Assembly (NCBI GenBank): GCA_964493995.1
Contig: CAZBQD010000007.1
Location: 3,523-67,522, forward strand
Direction: 5' to 3'
DNA from: GCA-002282575 sp964493995
GTDB taxonomy: Bacteria > Pseudomonadota > Gammaproteobacteria > Thiomicrospirales > Thiomicrospiraceae
Length of the DNA: 64,000 nt
Made by a program: the position numbers and the translations under genes. The notes beneath the pieces are model-generated. The model saw only the letters and a program-made list of their open reading frames with translations, was not told where the DNA came from and did not search any database. Position 1 is the stretch's first letter, and the number at the start of each line of letters is the position of its first letter. Positions 61,410-64,000 of the stretch are shown piece after piece.

Positions 61410-62363
61410 TTAGTGCGAAACCAGCGTCATCGCTTCTAATGTTTTCGTGACTTCATCGGTATCAATCTTACCAATAAAGAAGTCAGCGCCCAGTTTTTTC
61501 GCATCGCGGGCGTTGTTTTCCGAGGTCATAGAACTGTGCACAGAAACGGGCAACTTATTGAAACGGTTATCGCTGCGAATGAATTTAATCACCGTATGAC
61601 CCGATGCTTCAGGCATTTCTAAGTCGGTAACAACCGCTGAGATGCCCTTGCCATCCGGCAAGCTATTCATGTAATCGATTAATTGTTTACCATCATCAAA
61701 AATTTTGTGCGGGATAGACAACTGATCGAATACCGTCGATAAGTAGCCACGAATGGCTTTAGAATCATCCGCCGCCAACAAAAGCTTACCTTCATAAAAG
61801 CTTTTCCAGCTTTGCGCCGTTAGGGTCGGACGCAATTTTTCGGCCATATCGGGCATACATTCAATCAATAAACTTTCCACATCTAGAATGTAGCACAGCT
61901 CATCTTGTCCGTTATGTTTCACCTTGGTTTGGTTAACGACACGGTTGGTCGTTCCCATGGAATTCACATTTTCTGCCGCTTGCAATTCATTCCATTCTTT
62001 TTCTTCCACACCATGAATGTGGGCAACACGAAAACCGACGATGTTATTAGAAAAGTCAGAAACAATAATGACCGATTTCTCTTTTTCTTCTTCAGTCATG
62101 GGCACACCCAACCAAGTGGGCATATCGATAACAGGAATAAAGTTACCACGCAACTGAATCATACCTTCAATCAGCGGATGAGAGTTAGGCGTTTGCGCGA
62201 CCGGAAAACGCCTTCCTTCAATCACTTCTCGGACTTTGAACACGTTAACACCATAAAAAGTTGGGGCTTTGTCACCAAACTCTTGACGCATCTGAAAGAT
62301 CATCAAGCTCATTTGATTGTTGTGCACCAAGTTGGCGGTTTTATTGATTGAATTCAGATCCAT
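61410..62363 (-). CDS. cheV: Chemotaxis coupling/receiver protein CheV
   Basis: 317 residues. N-terminal CheW-like domain (FYGVNVFKVREVIEG, LIEGMIQLRGNFIPVIDMP; about 35-165) coupling receptors to CheA, and a C-terminal response-regulator receiver domain (about 190-312) with acidic pair ADDSKA, phospho-accepting Asp in VVTDLEMPEASG and Lys in FFIGKID. It couples and adapts chemotaxis signalling; no other che genes are nearby. A TATAAT about 60 bases upstream likely starts a transcript whose 5' end folds as a hairpin (62396-62413). Confidence 0.95.
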   Translation of the reverse strand: MDLNSINKTANLVHNNQMSLMIFQMRQEFGDKAPTFYGVNVFKVREVIEGRRFPVAQTPNSHPLIEGMIQLRGNFIPVIDMPTWLGVPMTEEEKEKSVIIVSDFSNNIVGFRVAHIHGVEEKEWNELQAAENVNSMGTTNRVVNQTKVKHNGQDELCYILDVESLLIECMPDMAEKLRPTLTAQSWKSFYEGKLLLAADDSKAIRGYLSTVFDQLSIPHKIFDDGKQLIDYMNSLPDGKGISAVVTDLEMPEASGHTVIKFIRSDNRFNKLPVSVHSSMTSENNARDAKKLGADFFIGKIDTDEVTKTLEAMTLVSH

Positions 62364-62395
62364 GAGTCATCCTTATTGCGAATGTGGCTTGTGTT

Positions 62396-62426
62396 GCTCG
62401 TTCAAAACGAGCTTGTTGTCATTATA
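62396..62426 (-). promoter_or_regulatory. Probable cheV promoter -10 and 5' leader hairpin
   Basis: TATAAT on the minus strand at 62426-62421; a start about seven bases on would place the inverted repeat GCTCGTT / AACGAGC (62396-62413) at the very 5' end of the mRNA. No strong -35 is seen. Confidence 0.4.
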
Positions 62427-62481
62427 ATCACAAACGATATCATAAAGCACCGCTATCGCGGCTTGTGTGGCAAAAATTTCA

Positions 62482-63840
62482 TTATAATCGATCAAAAATT
62501 GAGCCGTAATAAGGACTGAAGAGTTTGGCATAAACGCGTGTGGCGTAATCATCGGTCATGCCGGCGACATAATCACACAATAACCGCATGCGTTCTTGCT
62601 CTGAGGCAGCGGCATCTAACTTGGCTAAACGTGAGCGTGGCAATAGCCTTTCGGGATTAGCCCAAAGTACTCGGAACAGCTCCATCACCGTGACCTGCCC
62701 CTTATACTCAAAAGATTTGACTTCCGGAATACTAATGACATGATCCCACACAAATTGCTTCAACACACACAAGGCTTGCGCTGCCGGCTCACTGAGTTCG
62801 GCCTGATAATCTAACAAGGGATGCTCAAAGCGCTGTTGTCGATGTAATTCAACCCCATGAATAAAGGCGCCCACTAAATGGCTGATGCCGCGTTTTAATG
62901 ACCGTGAATTGCCGGCGAATAACCACTCAGTAATTTGCTGAGCATCAAACAAAGTCGATTGGGCAAAGATGGGCTGACTCATTACCTCGGCTTGCCATAA
63001 GGCTCGATGAATCAATCCCATGGCAATGGCATCTTCTAAATCGTGTACGCCATAGGCAATGTCGTCAGCAATATCCATGATCGAGGTGTCTAACGCGTGA
63101 TACATGGGCTTGGCATGGCTTTCTGTGTAGGCTTCAAAAGCAACAAAAGTCTGTTGATCTTGCACAGAAAAAGGCGACAACACCCAATCGCGTACATCCG
63201 ACTCTTCCTGAAAAATGGATTTGGGCGGCTGCCAAGGGCGCATATCTAAGGTCTTAAAATCGTAATCCTGATGCCAACAGGCTTGTTGATAAGCCTCATC
63301 GGTGCGTACCACATCTTGGTAAATCACCGGATACTTGAGCACACCCAGCAAGGTACGACGTGTTAAATCCTGTCCGTGCCGTTCGCTATGTTCCCCTAAT
63401 CGCGCCAGAATACGCAGAGTTTGACCATTACTTTCAAAGCCACCATGATTACGCATCATAAAATTCAGTGCCACTTCACCACCATGGCCAAAGGGCGGAT
63501 GACCAATATCATGCGCCATACAAATAGCTTCCATCAAATAGGCACTGGGCAACCAAGCAACCCCATCATGACAAGCACTATTGCGTTGCAGAAACTCAAC
63601 GATGCCCGAGCCAATTTGAGCGACTTCCAGAGAATGCGTCAATCGGGTGCGGTAAAAGTCACTTTCGTGCAGTCCCAACACCTGAGTTTTCGCTTGTAAG
63701 CGACGAAAAGAAGCGGAATGAATAATACGCGAACGATCTTGAGCAAAACCGTCTCTTTTAAGCGGATTGATGGCACGGGGTGCGCCCCAACTGCGACGCT
63801 CAGTCCAAAGCGGTAAGTCCTGTTGTGGATTTTGGGGCAT
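62482..63840 (-). CDS. dgt: dGTP triphosphohydrolase-like protein (HD domain)
   Basis: About 452 residues. It hydrolyses dNTPs to nucleosides and triphosphate. Signatures: RDGFAQDRSRIIHSASFRRLQ, KTQVFGL-like KTQVLGLHESDFYRTRLTHSLEVAQI (about 45-72) with the first metal histidine, and CMAHDIGHPPFGHGGE (about 112-127) with the HD pair. The start MPQNPQQDL at 63840 has AGGTAAC ahead; the frame runs on to 63915, where it would overlap proS. Divergent from proS. Substrate preference among deoxynucleotides is not predictable here. Confidence 0.92.
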   Translation of the reverse strand: MPQNPQQDLPLWTERRSWGAPRAINPLKRDGFAQDRSRIIHSASFRRLQAKTQVLGLHESDFYRTRLTHSLEVAQIGSGIVEFLQRNSACHDGVAWLPSAYLMEAICMAHDIGHPPFGHGGEVALNFMMRNHGGFESNGQTLRILARLGEHSERHGQDLTRRTLLGVLKYPVIYQDVVRTDEAYQQACWHQDYDFKTLDMRPWQPPKSIFQEESDVRDWVLSPFSVQDQQTFVAFEAYTESHAKPMYHALDTSIMDIADDIAYGVHDLEDAIAMGLIHRALWQAEVMSQPIFAQSTLFDAQQITEWLFAGNSRSLKRGISHLVGAFIHGVELHRQQRFEHPLLDYQAELSEPAAQALCVLKQFVWDHVISIPEVKSFEYKGQVTVMELFRVLWANPERLLPRSRLAKLDAAASEQERMRLLCDYVAGMTDDYATRVYAKLFSPYYGSIFDRL

Positions 63841-63900
63841 TAAGTTACCTGCTATGATAAAATTATGACATTCAATTTTAAAAGTCAGGTTATTCGTTTT

Positions 63901-64000
63901 ATGCGTAGCAGTCAAACCCTTCTTGCCACTTTACGTGATACTCCCTCCGATGCGGCGGTGGTTAGCCATCAACTCATGATTCGTGCCGGCATGATTCGTC
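63901..64000 (+). CDS. proS: Prolyl-tRNA synthetase, 5' part only
   Basis: The first 33 codons only; the gene runs off the right edge. MRSSQTLLATLRDTPSDAA and SHQLMIRAGMIR match the N-terminus of bacterial-type ProS (MRTSQYLL... ISHQLMLRAGMIRK). It charges tRNA-Pro with proline. AGG lies 12 bases before the ATG; the promoter is within the 60 bases to divergent dgt. Confidence 0.85.
   Translation, partial: MRSSQTLLATLRDTPSDAAVVSHQLMIRAGMIR

Noticed and set aside
61905..62351. 148-codon frame opposite cheV
   Set aside because: It is an antisense shadow with His/Asn-rich composition; cheV has all catalytic and structural motifs.

Overview
The window reads as a piece of the chromosome of a sulfur-oxidising gammaproteobacterium, most likely Thiomicrospira or a close relative (Piscirickettsiaceae/Thiomicrospirales). 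The evidence is gammaproteobacterial gene order (surE-pcm-yqaA; pcnB-folK-panB-panC; queG/tsaE-ami-mutL-miaA-hfq-hflX-hflK-hflC-hisZ-purA) together with a stand-alone soxB and a sulfide:quinone oxidoreductase. This assignment is inference; no rRNA is present to settle it.

Positions 1 to about 8,860 are an integrated mobile element. A tyrosine integrase (7432-8643) lies next to the 3' end of the tmRNA gene ssrA (8858-9206), a classic attachment site. Leftwards follow an orphan antitoxin-like regulator with the remnant of a RelE-type toxin, a coiled-coil protein, an AlpA-type regulator with a double palindromic operator, and a compact operon of HTH protein, Toprim protein, DUF927 helicase-like ATPase and coiled-coil protein. 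Beyond them is about 2.1 kb without a convincing gene. It is packed with eight arrays of short iteron-like repeats, each array with its own core word but several with the same spacing pattern. This is the most unusual part of the window and is probably the replication/control region of the element. The far attachment site is not in the window, so the element continues to the left.

Positions 8,858-20,300: ssrA; a threonine and alanine operon (alaA-hom-thrC and two small genes); the surE-pcm-yqaA-lipoprotein operon; and, divergently, an Smr-domain gene, recJ, a histidine phosphatase and ppiC.

Positions 20,300-37,630: soxB, purL, bamC, dapA, lolD, one lolC/E gene, a TRIC-family membrane protein and sqr on the minus strand; then mfd, csiV and murB on the plus strand.

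Positions 37,700-46,730: a small membrane protein, rpoN, a GGDEF protein, a zinc-finger protein with ilvE, the panC-panB-folK-pcnB operon, tRNA-Val(GAC) and tRNA-Leu(CAA), and a type IV pilin-like gene.

Positions 46,900-64,000: ppiD, purA, hisZ, hflC-hflK, hflX, hfq, miaA, mutL, an amidase, tsaE, divergent queG, cheV, dgt and the first codons of proS. Apart from the element this is ordinary core chromosome: amino-acid, purine, pantothenate and folate synthesis, outer-membrane biogenesis, DNA repair, tRNA modification, and sulfide/thiosulfate oxidation.
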